DNA of 64,000 nucleotides from Dyella sp. SG609 (GTDB taxonomy: Bacteria > Pseudomonadota > Gammaproteobacteria > Xanthomonadales > Rhodanobacteraceae). The stretch covers positions 310,001-374,000 of the forward strand of contig NZ_JAAZQJ010000002.1 in NCBI RefSeq assembly GCF_012275375.1, given 5' to 3'. The position numbers and the translations under genes were made by a program. Under the pieces are notes generated by a model that had not been told where the DNA came from, searched no databases, and was given only the letters and a program-made list of their open reading frames with translations. This document shows, piece by piece, positions 44,236 through 60,664 of this stretch; the first letter of the stretch is position 1; each line of letters begins with the position of its first letter.

Positions 44236-46875
44236 TCACTCCTCCGGCGTCGGCTCGCCGGCATCGCCCGCATCCGGCGCCGCAACGTCACCACCCTGCT
44301 CCACGCCGCCGCTCCCGCCATCGGGTGCATCCGCACCCTCAACCTCCTCCTCCGCATCCAGCCGCACCACGCTGACCAGCGCCTCATCGGCCGGCAGCTT
44401 GATCAGGGTGACGCCCTGGGTGTTGCGGCTGAGCTGCGAGACTTCCGCCACGCGGGTGCGCACCAGGGTGCCCTGGTTGGAGATCAGCATCAGCTCGTGC
44501 GCCTCGGTGACCTGCACCGCGGAGACCAGGCCGCCGTTGCGCTCGGAGCACTGGATGCCGATCACGCCCTGGGTGCCGCGGCCCTTCTTGGGGAATTCCT
44601 CCAGCTGGGTGCGCTTGCCGTAGCCGCGTTCGGTGGCGGTGAGAATGTCGCCTTCCGGTTCGGCCACGATCAGCGACACCACTTCGGCGCCGTCGGCCAG
44701 CTTCATGCCGCGCACGCCGGTGGCGGTGCGGCCCATCGAGCGCACCTCGCCCTCGTCGAAGCGCACCGTCTTGCCGTTGGAAGCGAACAGCAGCACGTCG
44801 CTGTTGCCGTTGGTGAGCGCCACGTTGACCAGGGCGTCGCCCTCGTCGAGGTTGATGGCGATCTTGCCCTTCTGCAGCTGGAAGGCGAACTCGTTGAGCG
44901 GCGTCTTCTTCACCGTGCCCTGGCGGGTGGCGAAGAACACGTAGCAGTCGTCGCTGTATTCGCGCACCGGCAGCACCGCCTGCACCTTCTCGCCGGCGGC
45001 GAGCGGCAGCAGGTTGACCATCGGCTTGCCGCGGGCGTTGGGGCCCGATTCCGGCATCTGGTACACGTTGAGCCAGTACACGCGGCCGGTGCTGGTGAAG
45101 GTGAGCAGGGTGTCGTGGGTATTGACCACCCACAGCTGCTCGACGAAATCCTCGTCCTTCAGCGCCGAGGCCGAGCGGCCCTTGCCGCCGCGCCGTTGGG
45201 CACGATAAGTGCTGGCCGGCTGGCGCTTGACGTAGCCGGTGTGCGACAGCGTGACCACGACGTCTTCCGGCGCGATCAGGTCGAGGACGTTGAGGTCTTC
45301 CTGCGAATGCTGGATCTCGGTGCGGCGCTTGTCGCCGAATTCTTCCTTGACCACTTCGAGCTCGGCGCGGATCACCGCCAGCAGGCGGGCCGGGTCTTCC
45401 AGGATCTCGATCAGGCCGCGGATGGTGGCCAGGATCTCGCGGTACTCGTCGGAGAGTTTTTCCTGCTCCAGGCCGGTCAGGCGGTGCAGGCGCATGGCCA
45501 GGATTTCCTGGGCCTGCACGTCCGAAAGCTGGTAGCCGTCGGCCTTGAGGCCGTCGCGCGGGTCGAGGTCTTCCGGACGCGAGGCATCGGCGCCGGACGC
45601 GCCCAGCAGAGCCGAGACCATGCCCGGCTCCCACTTGCGCGCCAGCATGCGCTCGCGCGCTTCCTGCGGCGAGGCGGAGCTGCGGATCAGCTCGATCATC
45701 GCGTCGATATTGGCCAGCGCGACGGTGAGGCCTTCGAGGATGTGGGCGCGGGCGCGGGCCTTGCGCAGCTCGAAGATGGTGCGGCGGGTGACCACCTCGC
45801 GGCGATGGCGGATGAAGGCCTCGAGGATATCCTTGAGGTTCAGCAGGCGCGGCTGGCCGTCCAGCAGGGCCACCATGTTGATGCCGAAGGTGACCTGCAG
45901 CTGGGTCTGCTGGAACAGGTTGTTGAGCACCACGTCGGCCATCGAGTCGCGGCGGATCTCGATCACCACGCGCATGCCGTCCTTGTCGGACTCGTCGCGC
46001 AGCTCGCTGATGCCTTCGAGCTTCTTTTCCTTGACCAGCTCGGCGATCTTCTCGATCAGGCGCGCCTTGTTCACCTGGTACGGCAGCTCGCTGACGATGA
46101 TCGTCTCGCGGCCGTTGGATTCGGTCTCGATCTCGGTCCGGGCGCGCACCAGGATGCGGCCGCGGCCGGTGCGGTAGGCCTCGACGATGCCGGAGGAGCC
46201 GTTGATGATGCCGGCGGTGGGGAAATCCGGGCCGGGGATGTACTGCATCAGGTCGTCGACCGACAGCGACGGGTCGTCGATCAGGCCGATGGTGGCGGCC
46301 ACCACCTCGTTGAGGTTGTGCGGCGGCACGTTGGTGGCCATGCCCACCGCGATGCCCGCGGAGCCGTTGACGAGCAGGTTCGGCACGCGGGTGGGCAGCA
46401 CCAGCGGCTCGCTTTCGCTCTCGTCGTAGTTGGGGCCGAAGTCGACGGTTTCCTTGTCGATGTCGGCCAGCAGCTCGTGGGTGAGGCGCGACATGCGCAC
46501 CTCGGTGTAGCGCATGGCCGCGGCGTTGTCGCCGTCGACCGAACCGAAGTTGCCCTGGCCGTCGACCAGCATGTAGCGCAGCGAGAACGGCTGGGCCATG
46601 CGCACGATGGCGTCGTAGACCGAGGCATCGCCGTGCGGATGGTATTTACCGATCACGTCGCCGACCACGCGGGCCGACTTCTTGTAGGGTTTGTTCCAGG
46701 CGTTGCTCAGTTCGTTCATCGCGTACAGCACGCGGCGATGCACGGGCTTGAGGCCATCGCGCACGTCCGGCAGGGCGCGGCCCACGATCACGCTCATGGC
46801 GTAGTCGAGGTAGCTCTGGCGCATCTCGTCTTCGATGTTGACGCGGATGATTTCTTTGGCGAGTTCTGCCATCAA
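44236..46875 (-). CDS. gyrA: DNA gyrase subunit A
   Basis: The product is 879 aa (E. coli 875). It has the catalytic tyrosine in MRYTEVR, the quinolone region [17 protein letters not shown] (about 79-95), and the C-terminal pinwheel with the GyrA box [11 protein letters not shown]. The residue matching E. coli Ser83 is Ala, and Asp87 is conserved. The C-terminus ends in an acidic tail. Two ATGs in tandem (46875, 46872) are possible starts after AGGGA. With GyrB it introduces negative supercoils. A terminator follows at 44169-44202. Confidence 0.97.
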   Translation of the reverse strand: MMAELAKEIIRVNIEDEMRQSYLDYAMSVIVGRALPDVRDGLKPVHRRVLYAMNELSNAWNKPYKKSARVVGDVIGKYHPHGDASVYDAIVRMAQPFSLRYMLVDGQGNFGSVDGDNAAAMRYTEVRMSRLTHELLADIDKETVDFGPNYDESESEPLVLPTRVPNLLVNGSAGIAVGMATNVPPHNLNEVVAATIGLIDDPSLSVDDLMQYIPGPDFPTAGIINGSSGIVEAYRTGRGRILVRARTEIETESNGRETIIVSELPYQVNKARLIEKIAELVKEKKLEGISELRDESDKDGMRVVIEIRRDSMADVVLNNLFQQTQLQVTFGINMVALLDGQPRLLNLKDILEAFIRHRREVVTRRTIFELRKARARAHILEGLTVALANIDAMIELIRSSASPQEARERMLARKWEPGMVSALLGASGADASRPEDLDPRDGLKADGYQLSDVQAQEILAMRLHRLTGLEQEKLSDEYREILATIRGLIEILEDPARLLAVIRAELEVVKEEFGDKRRTEIQHSQEDLNVLDLIAPEDVVVTLSHTGYVKRQPASTYRAQRRGGKGRSASALKDEDFVEQLWVVNTHDTLLTFTSTGRVYWLNVYQMPESGPNARGKPMVNLLPLAAGEKVQAVLPVREYSDDCYVFFATRQGTVKKTPLNEFAFQLQKGKIAINLDEGDALVNVALTNGNSDVLLFASNGKTVRFDEGEVRSMGRTATGVRGMKLADGAEVVSLIVAEPEGDILTATERGYGKRTQLEEFPKKGRGTQGVIGIQCSERNGGLVSAVQVTEAHELMLISNQGTLVRTRVAEVSQLSRNTQGVTLIKLPADEALVSVVRLDAEEEVEGADAPDGGSGGVEQGGDVAAPDAGDAGEPTPEE

Positions 46876-46956
46876 TCGGCTTCCCTGGATGAAGAAAAAG
46901 GGCCGTGGCGCGCGAGCTTCAGCCGCGCGTGCAGCGGTCCCGGATATAGCCTTTGA

Positions 46957-46990
46957 AGTGTAGCAGAAATACTATCGAAACGACAGTATT
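46957..46990 (-). promoter_or_regulatory. Candidate gyrA promoter with inverted repeat at the -35 position
   Basis: On the minus strand an extended -10, TGCTACACT (TACACT at 46962-46957), lies about 80 bases before gyrA. Immediately upstream, AATACTGTCG and CGATAGTATT (46990-46968) form a 10-bp inverted repeat with loop TTT where a -35 would be. It may be an operator or a supercoiling-sensitive element. It lies only 22 bases from the end of the GtrA-like gene. Confidence 0.4.
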
Positions 46991-47011
46991 TTGATGAATG
47001 GAATCAATGGC

Positions 47012-47422
47012 TTACGCAGAGCTTTTGGAGCCTTTGAAAAGCACCCCGCGCGCTGTCGAGAAATTGACCAGCGCAGCCGCCGCCGAACCGGCCAGCACGG
47101 CCACCGCCGGCCAGCGGTGCAGGGCCGGAAAACCGACCAGCATCAGCGCGTAGGTGGCGTAGTTGATCAGCGCGCCGGCGGTCATCAGGCCCATCCAGCG
47201 CAGCCATTCCAGGTGCAGCGGCTGCCCGCTGGCGCGGTGGGCGAAGGTGTAGCGGCGGTTCCACCACCAGGTCGCCGTGGCCGCGAGCAGGAAGGACGGC
47301 ACGCGCGCCACATAGGCGTTGGCGCCGGCCAGCGAGACCAGGGCCTGCACGCCGCCGGCATCGACGATGAAGCCGATCACGCCGCCGACGAAGAACAGGC
47401 CCGCTTCGCGGCGCAGCCTCAT
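47012..47422 (-). CDS. GtrA-family membrane protein
   Basis: The product is 136 aa with four membrane helices. The pattern REAGLFFVGGVIGFIVDAGG...RVPSFLLAATATWWWNRRYTF is the GtrA family signature. These proteins are thought to flip undecaprenyl-linked sugars for surface glycosylation. No glycosyltransferase partner is adjacent; it lies between mtnA and gyrA. Confidence 0.87.
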   Translation of the reverse strand: MRLRREAGLFFVGGVIGFIVDAGGVQALVSLAGANAYVARVPSFLLAATATWWWNRRYTFAHRASGQPLHLEWLRWMGLMTAGALINYATYALMLVGFPALHRWPAVAVLAGSAAAALVNFSTARGVLFKGSKSSA

Positions 47423-47447
47423 GGGCCGGCCCCGTATGAGCCGTGCC

Positions 47448-48467
<1,020 letters not shown>

Positions 48468-48531
48468 GGATGTACTCAAACGAAGCGGCAGGCGCGGTGG
48501 TGCGCCTGCCGGCAGCCGTGGGGTCGGCCGT

Positions 48532-48723
48532 TTAGACGTCCTGCGGCATCACCAGCCACAGGATCAGATAGATAAGGATACCGGAGCCGCCGGCCAGGGT
48601 CAGGACGATCCACAGCAGGCGCACGATGGTGACGTCCCAGCCCAGGTATTGGGCGACGCCGCCGCACACGCCGGCGATCATCTTCTGGCTGCTGGAACGG
48701 ACGAGGCGCTTGTCGGTATTCAT
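48532..48723 (-). CDS. PspC-domain membrane protein
   Basis: The product is 63 aa. [57 protein letters not shown] is a minimal PspC domain with one or two membrane segments. ATG 48723 follows AAGGAGAAC. Family members are envelope-stress related. It lies between phaC and mtnA. Confidence 0.9.
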   Translation of the reverse strand: MNTDKRLVRSSSQKMIAGVCGGVAQYLGWDVTIVRLLWIVLTLAGGSGILIYLILWLVMPQDV

Positions 48724-48759
48724 GGTGTTCTCCTTGTGCTGGAACTCAATCCCTGGAAC

Positions 48760-49827
48760 TCAATCCCTGGAACGCAGCCACTGGTGGATGGCCGGCGGCA
48801 CTTCGCGCTGCGCGCGTCCGGAAACGTAGATGCCGATATGCCCGCCCTTGAAGGCGAGCTGGGTGTAGTCGGTGGTGCCCACGTGCTTGCCCAGCGCGCG
48901 CGAGGCGTCCGGCGGCACGAGGTGGTCCTGCTCGGCGAAGATGTTCAGCACCGGCTGGGTGACCATGCCCAGATCCACCGGCTTGTCGCCGATGGTGAGC
49001 GTGCCCTTGACCAGCTTGTTGCCCTGGTAGAAATCCTTGATGAACTGCCGGAACGCTTCGCCGGCCTGGTCGGGCGAGTCAAAGATCCAGCGTTCCATGC
49101 GCAGGAAATTTTCCATCTCCTTGCGGTTGTCCAGCAGGTCGACCATCGACACGTATTTCTGCTGGTTGAGCCGCACGGGCTTGAGCGTGAGGTAGACGTA
49201 GTTCATCAGCTCGGCGGGGATATTGCCCAGCGTGTCGACGAACAGGTCCACGTCCAGGTTCTGCACCCAGTGCGACAGCATGTTGTCCGGCGTGTGGTAG
49301 TCCACCGGCGTGACCATGGTCACGAGGTTCCGCACTTTCTCCGGATGCATCGCCGTGTAGCACAGCGAGAACGCGCCGCCCTGGCAGATGCCGAGCAGAT
49401 TGACCGCATCCAGGCCGTGGCGCGCGCGCACCGCGTCGACGCAGCGGTCGAGATAGCCGTTGAGGTAGTCGTCCAGGGTGAGCCAGCGGTCGGCGCCGTC
49501 CGGATAGCCCCAGTCGATCAGGTACACATCCTCGCCCTGCTCCAGCAGATTGCGCACCAGCGAGCGGTCGGCCTGCAGGTCGGTCATCCACACCGTGTTG
49601 ACCAGGGCGTAGACGATCAGCAGCGGCGTCTTCGAGGTGGGCTTGCCGTTGCCCTTCATATGCCAGACGGTGAGCTTGTCCTCGCGATAGACGGCTTCGC
49701 GCGGCGTGTTGGCGTATTCGGGTTCGTGCATGCCGCGCAGGCTTTCCACGCCGGCGGCGAGCTTGCGCTGGAAGGCGGCGACTTCGCCGAGGAGCTTGGC
49801 CGGATCGATGCGTAGAGGGGTGAACAT
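48760..49827 (-). CDS. phaC: Class III poly(3-hydroxyalkanoate) synthase subunit PhaC
   Basis: The product is 355 aa, as in class III PhaC. It has the lipase-like box GICQGG with the catalytic Cys near residue 147, Asp in FAEQDHLVPP, and His in FKGGHIGIYV. It polymerises (R)-3-hydroxyacyl-CoA together with PhaE, encoded 11 bases upstream. The phaE-phaC order forms one operon. Confidence 0.95.
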   Translation of the reverse strand: MFTPLRIDPAKLLGEVAAFQRKLAAGVESLRGMHEPEYANTPREAVYREDKLTVWHMKGNGKPTSKTPLLIVYALVNTVWMTDLQADRSLVRNLLEQGEDVYLIDWGYPDGADRWLTLDDYLNGYLDRCVDAVRARHGLDAVNLLGICQGGAFSLCYTAMHPEKVRNLVTMVTPVDYHTPDNMLSHWVQNLDVDLFVDTLGNIPAELMNYVYLTLKPVRLNQQKYVSMVDLLDNRKEMENFLRMERWIFDSPDQAGEAFRQFIKDFYQGNKLVKGTLTIGDKPVDLGMVTQPVLNIFAEQDHLVPPDASRALGKHVGTTDYTQLAFKGGHIGIYVSGRAQREVPPAIHQWLRSRD

Positions 49828-49838
49828 GCGTCAGTCCT

Positions 49839-50942
49839 TCACTTGCGCGTGCGTTGCGTGCCGCGCGCGGGCGCGGTCTTGGCGGTGCGGCGGGCGGCGG
49901 GCGGCTTGCGTTTGCTTTCCGCCTCGGCGCCCAGCGATTCGGACAGCACTTTCTTCGGCGCGTGGCCGGCTTCGGCGCGGCCGGCGAGCTTGCGCTTCAG
50001 CGCGGCGACTTCGTTGCGCAGCGCGTCCAGTTCCGCGTCCGGCGCGGCGGCGCGCGTCGCCTTGCCGGCGGAGCTGGCGCGCAGTTCGCGGCGCAGCTCC
50101 TGCACGCGCTTGCCCAGCGAATCGACTTCGCCGCGCGTGGGCATGCCCAGTTCGCGGCACCAGGCGTCGGTCTGGCGCTGCTGGCGCTGGCGCACCTGCA
50201 TCTGCGTGTTGACCATGGCGCCGTAGGCTTCGCGGAATTCGTCCGACAGCGCGATCTGCGCATAGGCTTCTTCGGCGGCGTCGACCCACAGGTCGTACAG
50301 CGCCTTGAGCGAATCGACCTGGCGCGCCGGCTCGGTCATCTGCGTGAGCTTTTCGCGCAGGCGTTCGAAGCCGTCGGCGTTGGCGCGCAGGATCAGCGTG
50401 TTGTAGCGCGACGAAGCCTCGGCGTATTCGCGCATGGCTTCGAACAGCGCCTGCTGCTGCATCTGGCGTTCGCGCGTATAGCCGAAAGCCGGCGTGTCGC
50501 CCAGGCCCGCGCCCCAGGCGCCGGCCTGCGGCTGCGCGGCCTGCAGCCAGCTCTGCCATTGCTGGGCGAAACCGTGCGCGGCGGCATTGTCGATGCCGGC
50601 GAAAGCCTGCGCGAACGGCTGGTTGATGCCGGCGAACGGATTGCCCATGAAGCCCTGCCCCATGGCGGCCGCACCCGCCACCGGCTGCCCCATGAACAGC
50701 TGGCGCAGCGCCTGCTGCCAGTCGTCCGGCCCCTGCCCCGCGATGCCGCTGGTGGCGGCCGCCTGCATCCAGTCGGCATAGCTTTTCAGGCCGCCCATGG
50801 CGCGCGACAGCAGGTCGTCGGAAGCCGCGGGCGCCGGCGCGAACGGCGACGCGGGCCGCTGCAGCGATTGCATCCATGCGTCCCAGGATTGCTGCGCCCA
50901 GGCCTGGTATTGCTTCATCACATCGTTGGCGTGATCGCTCAT
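49839..50942 (-). CDS. phaE: Class III PHA synthase subunit PhaE
   Basis: The product is 367 aa from ATG 50942, with GAGGA about nine bases upstream. It has the PhaE pattern of aromatic- and Gln-rich N-terminus (QYQAWAQQSWDAWMQSLQ), LGDTPAFGYTRERQMQQQALFEAMREYAEASSRYNTLILRAN, and AYAQIALSDEFREAYGAMVNTQMQVRQRQQRQTDAWC. A basic Lys/Arg-rich tail ends the protein. It activates PhaC, encoded directly downstream. Gene-free repeat DNA lies upstream (50943-51575). Confidence 0.92.
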   Translation of the reverse strand: MSDHANDVMKQYQAWAQQSWDAWMQSLQRPASPFAPAPAASDDLLSRAMGGLKSYADWMQAAATSGIAGQGPDDWQQALRQLFMGQPVAGAAAMGQGFMGNPFAGINQPFAQAFAGIDNAAAHGFAQQWQSWLQAAQPQAGAWGAGLGDTPAFGYTRERQMQQQALFEAMREYAEASSRYNTLILRANADGFERLREKLTQMTEPARQVDSLKALYDLWVDAAEEAYAQIALSDEFREAYGAMVNTQMQVRQRQQRQTDAWCRELGMPTRGEVDSLGKRVQELRRELRASSAGKATRAAAPDAELDALRNEVAALKRKLAGRAEAGHAPKKVLSESLGAEAESKRKPPAARRTAKTAPARGTQRTRK

Positions 50943-51057
50943 GCCCGCATCCTCGTTTGCGCTCTGGGCATCGTAGCAAAAGCCACCTCGCGCCACTGTT
51001 GCGCAAAAAAGTGGAGGGCGCTGGATGAGCGTTTTGGCGGAGTGGTGCACATCACTC

Positions 51058-51520
51058 TTGCGCTCCGCCCGGCCCCTCACCCCGACCCTCTCCCCGGAGG
51101 GGAGAGGGGGATGACGGCAGACGCGAAAATCGAACGAAGAGCTCGCGGCGCAGCCGCGGCGTTCCGCTGGTGCGCTTCTGCTCTTGATCCACCGGGTCCC
51201 CTTGGCGCCGGCGGTGAGGGCTGGACGAAAAGGCCCCCGCAGGGGGGCGGGGACACGATGTCCCCGCCTTTTTGATCAGGGCATGGATGCCCTGTCAAAA
51301 AGCCCGGCCAGCCCTCACGGACCCTCAGCAGCTGTGCTGCTGAGGGCGCCAAGCAGGGTGCCCTCTCTTTTTGGTTACTTTTTCTCTGGGCACGCAGAGA
51401 AAAAGTAACTCGCCCCGCGGCAGCGGGACGAAACCCTCGCCAAAGGCGAGACCCATACGCGTCAACGCAACAACCAAGCGATATCGCCACTGGATCCCGG
51501 CCTACGCCGGGATGACGAGC
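51058..51520 (+). repeat. Hairpin array with diverged copy D of the three-hairpin repeat
   Basis: This fills most of the gap between phaE and pnp. In order it holds a CTCTCCCC/GGGGAGAG stem (about 51091-51110), a 10-bp GC stem with T-run (51246-51273), an 11-bp stem CCCTCAGCAGC/GCTGCTGAGGG (51322-51346), and a perfect 15-bp stem (51374-51388/51395-51409). A GGCA-loop stem, a TCGCC/GGCGA stem and the GGATCCCGG palindrome (51490-51518) follow. The last five correspond to copies A-C but with different stem sequences. No coding signal is seen. Confidence 0.65.
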
Positions 51521-51552
51521 AAAAAAAAGCCCGGCGATAAGCCGGGCTTTCT
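51521..51552 (-). terminator. Intrinsic terminator of the rpsO-pnp transcript
   Basis: On the minus strand AGCCCGGC-TTATC-GCCGGGCT is followed by eight T residues. It lies 24 bases after the pnp stop and ends the large translation operon. Confidence 0.9.
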
Positions 51553-51575
51553 TCAACCTGCCTGCAGACAGCGCC

Positions 51576-53675
<2,100 letters not shown>

Positions 53676-53696
53676 GTCGTTAGTCCTTGGAGTCGA

Positions 53697-53966
53697 TTAA
53701 CGGCGGAGGCCGAGGCGTTCGATCAGGCTCTGGTAGCGGGTCACGTCGCTGGCCTGGAGGTAGCTCAGCAGGCGCTTGCGCTGGTTGACCAGCTTGAGCA
53801 GGCCGCGACGCGAGTGGTGGTCCTGCTTGTGGGTCTTGAAGTGGTCGGTCAGGTGGGCGATGCGGGCCGACAGCAGGGCCACCTGGACTTCCGGCGAACC
53901 GGTGTCGTTCGGCACGCGGCCGTATTCAGCAATGATCTTGCCGGTCTGTTCTGCAGTAAGGGACAT
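53697..53966 (-). CDS. rpsO: 30S ribosomal protein S15
   Basis: The product is 89 aa, exact family length. It has [51 protein letters not shown] 53966 follows GAGGAAGAGAG. It binds 16S rRNA helices 20-22. A 19-bp hairpin (53993-54037) lies 27 bases upstream in the leader and could affect processing or autoregulation. Confidence 0.98.
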   Translation of the reverse strand: MSLTAEQTGKIIAEYGRVPNDTGSPEVQVALLSARIAHLTDHFKTHKQDHHSRRGLLKLVNQRKRLLSYLQASDVTRYQSLIERLGLRR

Positions 53967-53992
53967 GGGTCTCTCTTCCTCAAAAGCGGGTG

Positions 53993-54037
53993 CGAAGCTT
54001 GCGCAACGTCACCGTCGATGACGTTGCGCAAGCTTCG
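53993..54037. promoter_or_regulatory. Perfect 19-bp stem-loop between truB and rpsO
   Basis: Arms 53993-54011 and 54019-54037 are perfectly complementary with a 7-base loop. On the minus strand no T-run follows, so it is not a clear terminator. It may be an RNase III processing site, an rpsO leader element or a palindromic repeat. Confidence 0.6.
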
Positions 54038-54128
54038 GATGGATGGATAAAGCTCTGGAACAAGCGGGATATTCTAGCCGGCCGATGCTCATTACAACAA
54101 GAGCATGACAAGCGCGCCGATGGCGCTC

Positions 54129-55055
54129 TCATGCCGTTTGCGCCGCCGGCGGCAGATTGAAGCCACGCTGGATGCGCAACAGGCCGTCCGCGTCCAGCTC
54201 GCACAGCGCCACCGGGCGCCCGTCCGGGGCGAACGCGGCATAGGCGCCGGCCGCATGGCCGGCAAGCTGAATGCGCTGGCCGCGGGTCACGGCATGGCTC
54301 TGCGCCTCGTCCAGGGCCAGCGCCGGCCAGCCGGCCAGGCCGGCGGCGACCGGCAGCAGCAGGGCGTCCATGGCGGCCTCGCCCTGCTCCGCCGCGGCGT
54401 CGAGCTGATCCAGGCCGACCATGGCCGGCGCCCGGAACGGTTCGACCCACAGCCGGCGCAGCGCCGTGAGATGGGCGCCGCAGCCCAGCGCCTCGCCCAG
54501 GTCCACGGCGAGGCTGCGGATATAGGTGCCGGAGCCGCATTCCACTTCCAGCTCCAGCGTGTCGGCGGTGCGTGACAGCAGCTCCAGCCTGAAGATGTCC
54601 ACTTCGCGGGGCGGCGCCTGTACGTCCTCGCCGCGGCGCGCCTTCACATACAGCGGCTCGCCGCCCTGTTTCAGCGCCGAGTACACCGGCGGAATCTGCA
54701 CGATGCGCCCGCGCAGGCCGGCCAGGGCCGCTTCCAGCATGGCTTCGTCCAGCGGCGGCACGGGGCGTTCCCGCACCACCGCGCCTTCCAGGTCGGCCGT
54801 GGCGGTGGTGGCGCCCAGGCGCACCTGGGCGCGATAGGCCTTGCGCGAGCCGAGCAGGCTGCCGGCGATCTTGGTGGCCTCGCCGAAGCACAGCGGCAGC
54901 AGGCCGGTGGCCAGCGGGTCCAATGCGCCGGTGTGGCCGCCCTTCTCGGCGCGCAGCCGGTGGCGGACCTTCTGCAGGGCCTGGTTGGAACTCAGGCCCA
55001 GCGGCTTGTCCAGCAGCAGCAGGCCGTGCAGGTCGCGGAAGCGGCTGCGGCGCAT
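54129..55055 (-). CDS. truB: tRNA pseudouridine(55) synthase
   Basis: The product is 308 aa from ATG 55055, overlapping the rbfA stop (TGATG). It has [14 protein letters not shown], the catalytic Asp in [24 protein letters not shown], and a C-terminal PUA-like end. It makes the universal T-loop pseudouridine. It is within the rbfA-truB-rpsO-pnp run. Confidence 0.95.
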   Translation of the reverse strand: MRRSRFRDLHGLLLLDKPLGLSSNQALQKVRHRLRAEKGGHTGALDPLATGLLPLCFGEATKIAGSLLGSRKAYRAQVRLGATTATADLEGAVVRERPVPPLDEAMLEAALAGLRGRIVQIPPVYSALKQGGEPLYVKARRGEDVQAPPREVDIFRLELLSRTADTLELEVECGSGTYIRSLAVDLGEALGCGAHLTALRRLWVEPFRAPAMVGLDQLDAAAEQGEAAMDALLLPVAAGLAGWPALALDEAQSHAVTRGQRIQLAGHAAGAYAAFAPDGRPVALCELDADGLLRIQRGFNLPPAAQTA

Positions 55056-55450
55056 CAGTCCTCGCCGTCGGCCTTGGCGGCGTCGTCCTTGGCCGGGGCC
55101 AGGTCGCGCGCCTGCTCGCGCAGCAGCGCCTCGATGCGCTCGCCCTTGTCCACCGAGTCGTCGTACTTGAAGCGCAGCTCCGGCACGCGGCGGATGCGCA
55201 TGCTGCGCGAGAGCGAACGGCGGAATTCCACCGCCAGCTCGTTCAGCGCCTTCACGGCGTCCTTGGACTGTTCCGGCAGCAGCGCGGTCACCCACACCGA
55301 GGCCCAATCCAGGTCGCGGGTCACTTCCACGTCCGAGACGCTCACCGAGGGCAGGCCGTGGTCGCGCACGGCGGCGTGGACCAGCAGGCCCAGTTCACGG
55401 CGCAGCTCGGCGCCGACGCGGTCGGTACGCTTGAAATCGCGCGAGGGCAT
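55055..55450 (-). CDS. rbfA: Ribosome-binding factor A
   Basis: The product is 131 aa. It has the KH-like fold [47 protein letters not shown] and [19 protein letters not shown]. It matures the 16S 5' end under cold conditions. It is preceded by a hairpin at 55524-55556. Confidence 0.96.
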   Translation of the reverse strand: MPSRDFKRTDRVGAELRRELGLLVHAAVRDHGLPSVSVSDVEVTRDLDWASVWVTALLPEQSKDAVKALNELAVEFRRSLSRSMRIRRVPELRFKYDDSVDKGERIEALLREQARDLAPAKDDAAKADGED

Positions 55451-55523
55451 ATAGCCTCCTTGAGACGGCCGCCATTCGCGGCCGATGGCGCGCCGCCCGG
55501 ATGCCGGACAGCGCCGATACGAA

Positions 55524-55556
55524 AAACGCCGAAGCCCGGACAGGACTGTCCGGGCT
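55524..55556 (-). terminator. Terminator-like hairpin between infB and rbfA
   Basis: On the minus strand AGCCCGGACAG-TC-CTGTCCGGGCT (11 bp) is followed after six bases by a T-run (GTTTTTC). It lies about 40 bases after infB. It probably attenuates read-through into rbfA-truB-rpsO-pnp. Confidence 0.6.
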
Positions 55557-55597
55557 CCGATTCCGTCGGAACGGGGAGCGTACGCCCCCTGCCCGGC

Positions 55598-58447
<2,850 letters not shown>

Positions 58448-58574
58448 CGTGTTCTTTCTCCGCCGTTCCCGCGCATACCCCGTGCGACCGAAGGCCGCCC
58501 GGATACCGCCATCCGTGGTGGAAGCCGTTCAAGGCTTCCCTCGGCGCGCCCATCCCGGGCGCGGCCGTCCGCGG

Positions 58575-60074
58575 TTAGCCGCCCCTCTCCAGCCGCTCGA
58601 TCATGGGCTTGCGCGCTTCCATGATCAGCTTGGCGGCGAGGTCTTCGTCCACGCCTTCGATATCGATCAGGTCGTCGACCGCGAGGTCGGCCAGATCGTC
58701 CAGCGACACCACTTCGCGCTCGGCCAGCGCATAGGCGATCGACTCGCTCATGCCCGGCAGCGCCAGCAGCTCTTCCGAAGGCTCGTTCACGCCCTCTTCC
58801 ACCGCCAGCGCCTCGGTCAGCAGGGCGTCGCGGGCGCGGGCGCGCAGTTCCTCGACGATGTCCTCGTCGAAGCCTTCCACCGCCAGCAGCTCGGCGCTGG
58901 GCACGTAGGCGATTTCCTCGACCGTGGAGAAGCCTTCCTGCACCAGGATGTTGGCGATCTCCTGGTCCACCTCGAGCTTTTCCATGAACAGCTGGCGCGC
59001 GGCCTCCTGTTCGGCCTCGCTCTTGGCGGCGACCTGGTCCTGCGTCATCACGTTGAGCTGCCAGCCGGTGAGCTTGCTGGCCAGGCGCACGTTCTGGCCG
59101 CCGCGGCCGATGGCCTGGGAGAGCTTCTCCTCGGCCACCGCGATGTCCATGGAGTGCTTTTCCTCGTCCATGATGATGGACTGCACTTCCGCCGGCGCCA
59201 TCGCGTTGATCACGTACTGGGCCTGGTTGTCGGCCCAGGTGATGATGTCCACGCGCTCGCCGTTGAGCTCGTTGGACACCGCCTGCACGCGCGAACCGCG
59301 CATGCCGATGCAGGCGCCGATGGGATCGGTGCGGCTGTCATGGGCCACCACGGCGATCTTGGCGCGGTCGCCCGGATCGCGGGCGCAGCCCTTGATCTCG
59401 ACCAGGCCCTGGCCGACTTCCGGCACTTCGAGCTTGAACAGCTCGATCATGAATTCCGGCGCCGCGCGCGAGACGAACAGCTGCGGGCCGCGGATTTCCG
59501 ACTTCACTTCGAACAGATAGCCGCGCACGCGGTCGCCGACGCGGTGCGATTCGCGCGGGATGGTCTTGTCGCGCGGGATGAAGGCCTCGGCGTTGCCGCC
59601 CAGGTCCAGATAGACGTTGCCGCGCTCGACGCGCTTGACGATGCCGGTGATCAGCTCGCCCACGCGGTCGGTATAGGCGTCCACCACCTGCTGGCGCTCG
59701 GCTTCGCGCACGCGCTGCACGATCACCTGCTTGGCGGCCTGCGCGGCGATGCGGCCGAATTCGGCGTTCTCGATCTGCGTCTCGATGTACTCGCCGACCT
59801 GCGCGTCCTCGCGCTCGTCGACCGCGTCCATCAGGCGCAGCTGGTGATAGGGCGATTCCATCTCGCCGTCGTCGGCGATGATTTCCCAGCGGCGGAAGGT
59901 CTCGTACTCGCCGTTCTGGCGGTCGATGCTCACGCGGATGTTCGGATCCTCGTCGGGGTAGCGCTTCTTGGCGGCCGAGGCCAGCGCGGCCTCCATCGCC
60001 TGGAAGATCACTTCGCGCGGCACGCCCTTTTCATTGGCAACCGCGTCGACGACCAGCAACAGTTCTTTGCTCAT
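58575..60074 (-). CDS. nusA: Transcription termination/antitermination factor NusA
   Basis: The product is 499 aa. It has an N-terminal RNAP-binding domain, S1 ([30 protein letters not shown]), KH1/KH2 ([46 protein letters not shown]) and two C-terminal acidic repeats (about 370-495) typical of gammaproteobacteria. It is flanked by rimP and infB. Confidence 0.97.
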   Translation of the reverse strand: MSKELLLVVDAVANEKGVPREVIFQAMEAALASAAKKRYPDEDPNIRVSIDRQNGEYETFRRWEIIADDGEMESPYHQLRLMDAVDEREDAQVGEYIETQIENAEFGRIAAQAAKQVIVQRVREAERQQVVDAYTDRVGELITGIVKRVERGNVYLDLGGNAEAFIPRDKTIPRESHRVGDRVRGYLFEVKSEIRGPQLFVSRAAPEFMIELFKLEVPEVGQGLVEIKGCARDPGDRAKIAVVAHDSRTDPIGACIGMRGSRVQAVSNELNGERVDIITWADNQAQYVINAMAPAEVQSIIMDEEKHSMDIAVAEEKLSQAIGRGGQNVRLASKLTGWQLNVMTQDQVAAKSEAEQEAARQLFMEKLEVDQEIANILVQEGFSTVEEIAYVPSAELLAVEGFDEDIVEELRARARDALLTEALAVEEGVNEPSEELLALPGMSESIAYALAEREVVSLDDLADLAVDDLIDIEGVDEDLAAKLIMEARKPMIERLERGG

Positions 60075-60122
60075 TGCAGCAACTCCGTGGACGCCTTTCC
60101 GTCGCCCGCTCGCTCTGATGGA

Positions 60123-60635
60123 TTACTTGGTCTTCTTGACCGGCTTCTTGCCGGGCTTGGGCTGCGGCACGTAGCCGAGCGCTGCCCAATCCGGCACCAC
60201 GCGCGCGCTTTCCACCGCGTCGTGATCGAACTCGAACACCTTCCCCTCGGCTTCCAGCGAAATGCGCTCGCCTTCCACCGCGGTGACCTTGCCGCGCAGG
60301 CGGCGGCGCCCTTCGATCGGCGCCTTCAGCAGTACTTTCACTTCCTGGCCGGCGACCTTGCCGAACTGCGCCGCGGTGAACAGCGGGCGGTCGATGCCCG
60401 GCGAGGACACTTCCAGCAGGTAATGCCCCGGGATCGGGTCTTCCACGTCGAGCATGGCCGACAGCTCGCGGCTGGCCGCCTCGCAATCGTCGAGGGAGAC
60501 TTCGCGCCCTTCCACGTCCAGGTAAACGCGCAGGGTACTCTGCCCCTGCGACGGGGAGAATTCCACGCCAAGGCAGCTCAGGCCCAGATCGGCCAGTACC
60601 TCGGTGAAGCGTTGTGCGAGTGCCTGCGTGTCCAT
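60123..60635 (-). CDS. rimP: Ribosome maturation factor RimP
   Basis: The product is 170 aa. It has [68 protein letters not shown], the family signature, and a C-terminal SH3-like domain with a Lys-rich tail. It acts in 30S assembly. It is the first protein gene after the tRNA-fMet, as in the E. coli metY-nusA operon. Confidence 0.96.
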   Translation of the reverse strand: MDTQALAQRFTEVLADLGLSCLGVEFSPSQGQSTLRVYLDVEGREVSLDDCEAASRELSAMLDVEDPIPGHYLLEVSSPGIDRPLFTAAQFGKVAGQEVKVLLKAPIEGRRRLRGKVTAVEGERISLEAEGKVFEFDHDAVESARVVPDWAALGYVPQPKPGKKPVKKTK

Positions 60636-60664
60636 AAAAACCGTCTATTTACCGTCGCCAGAAA

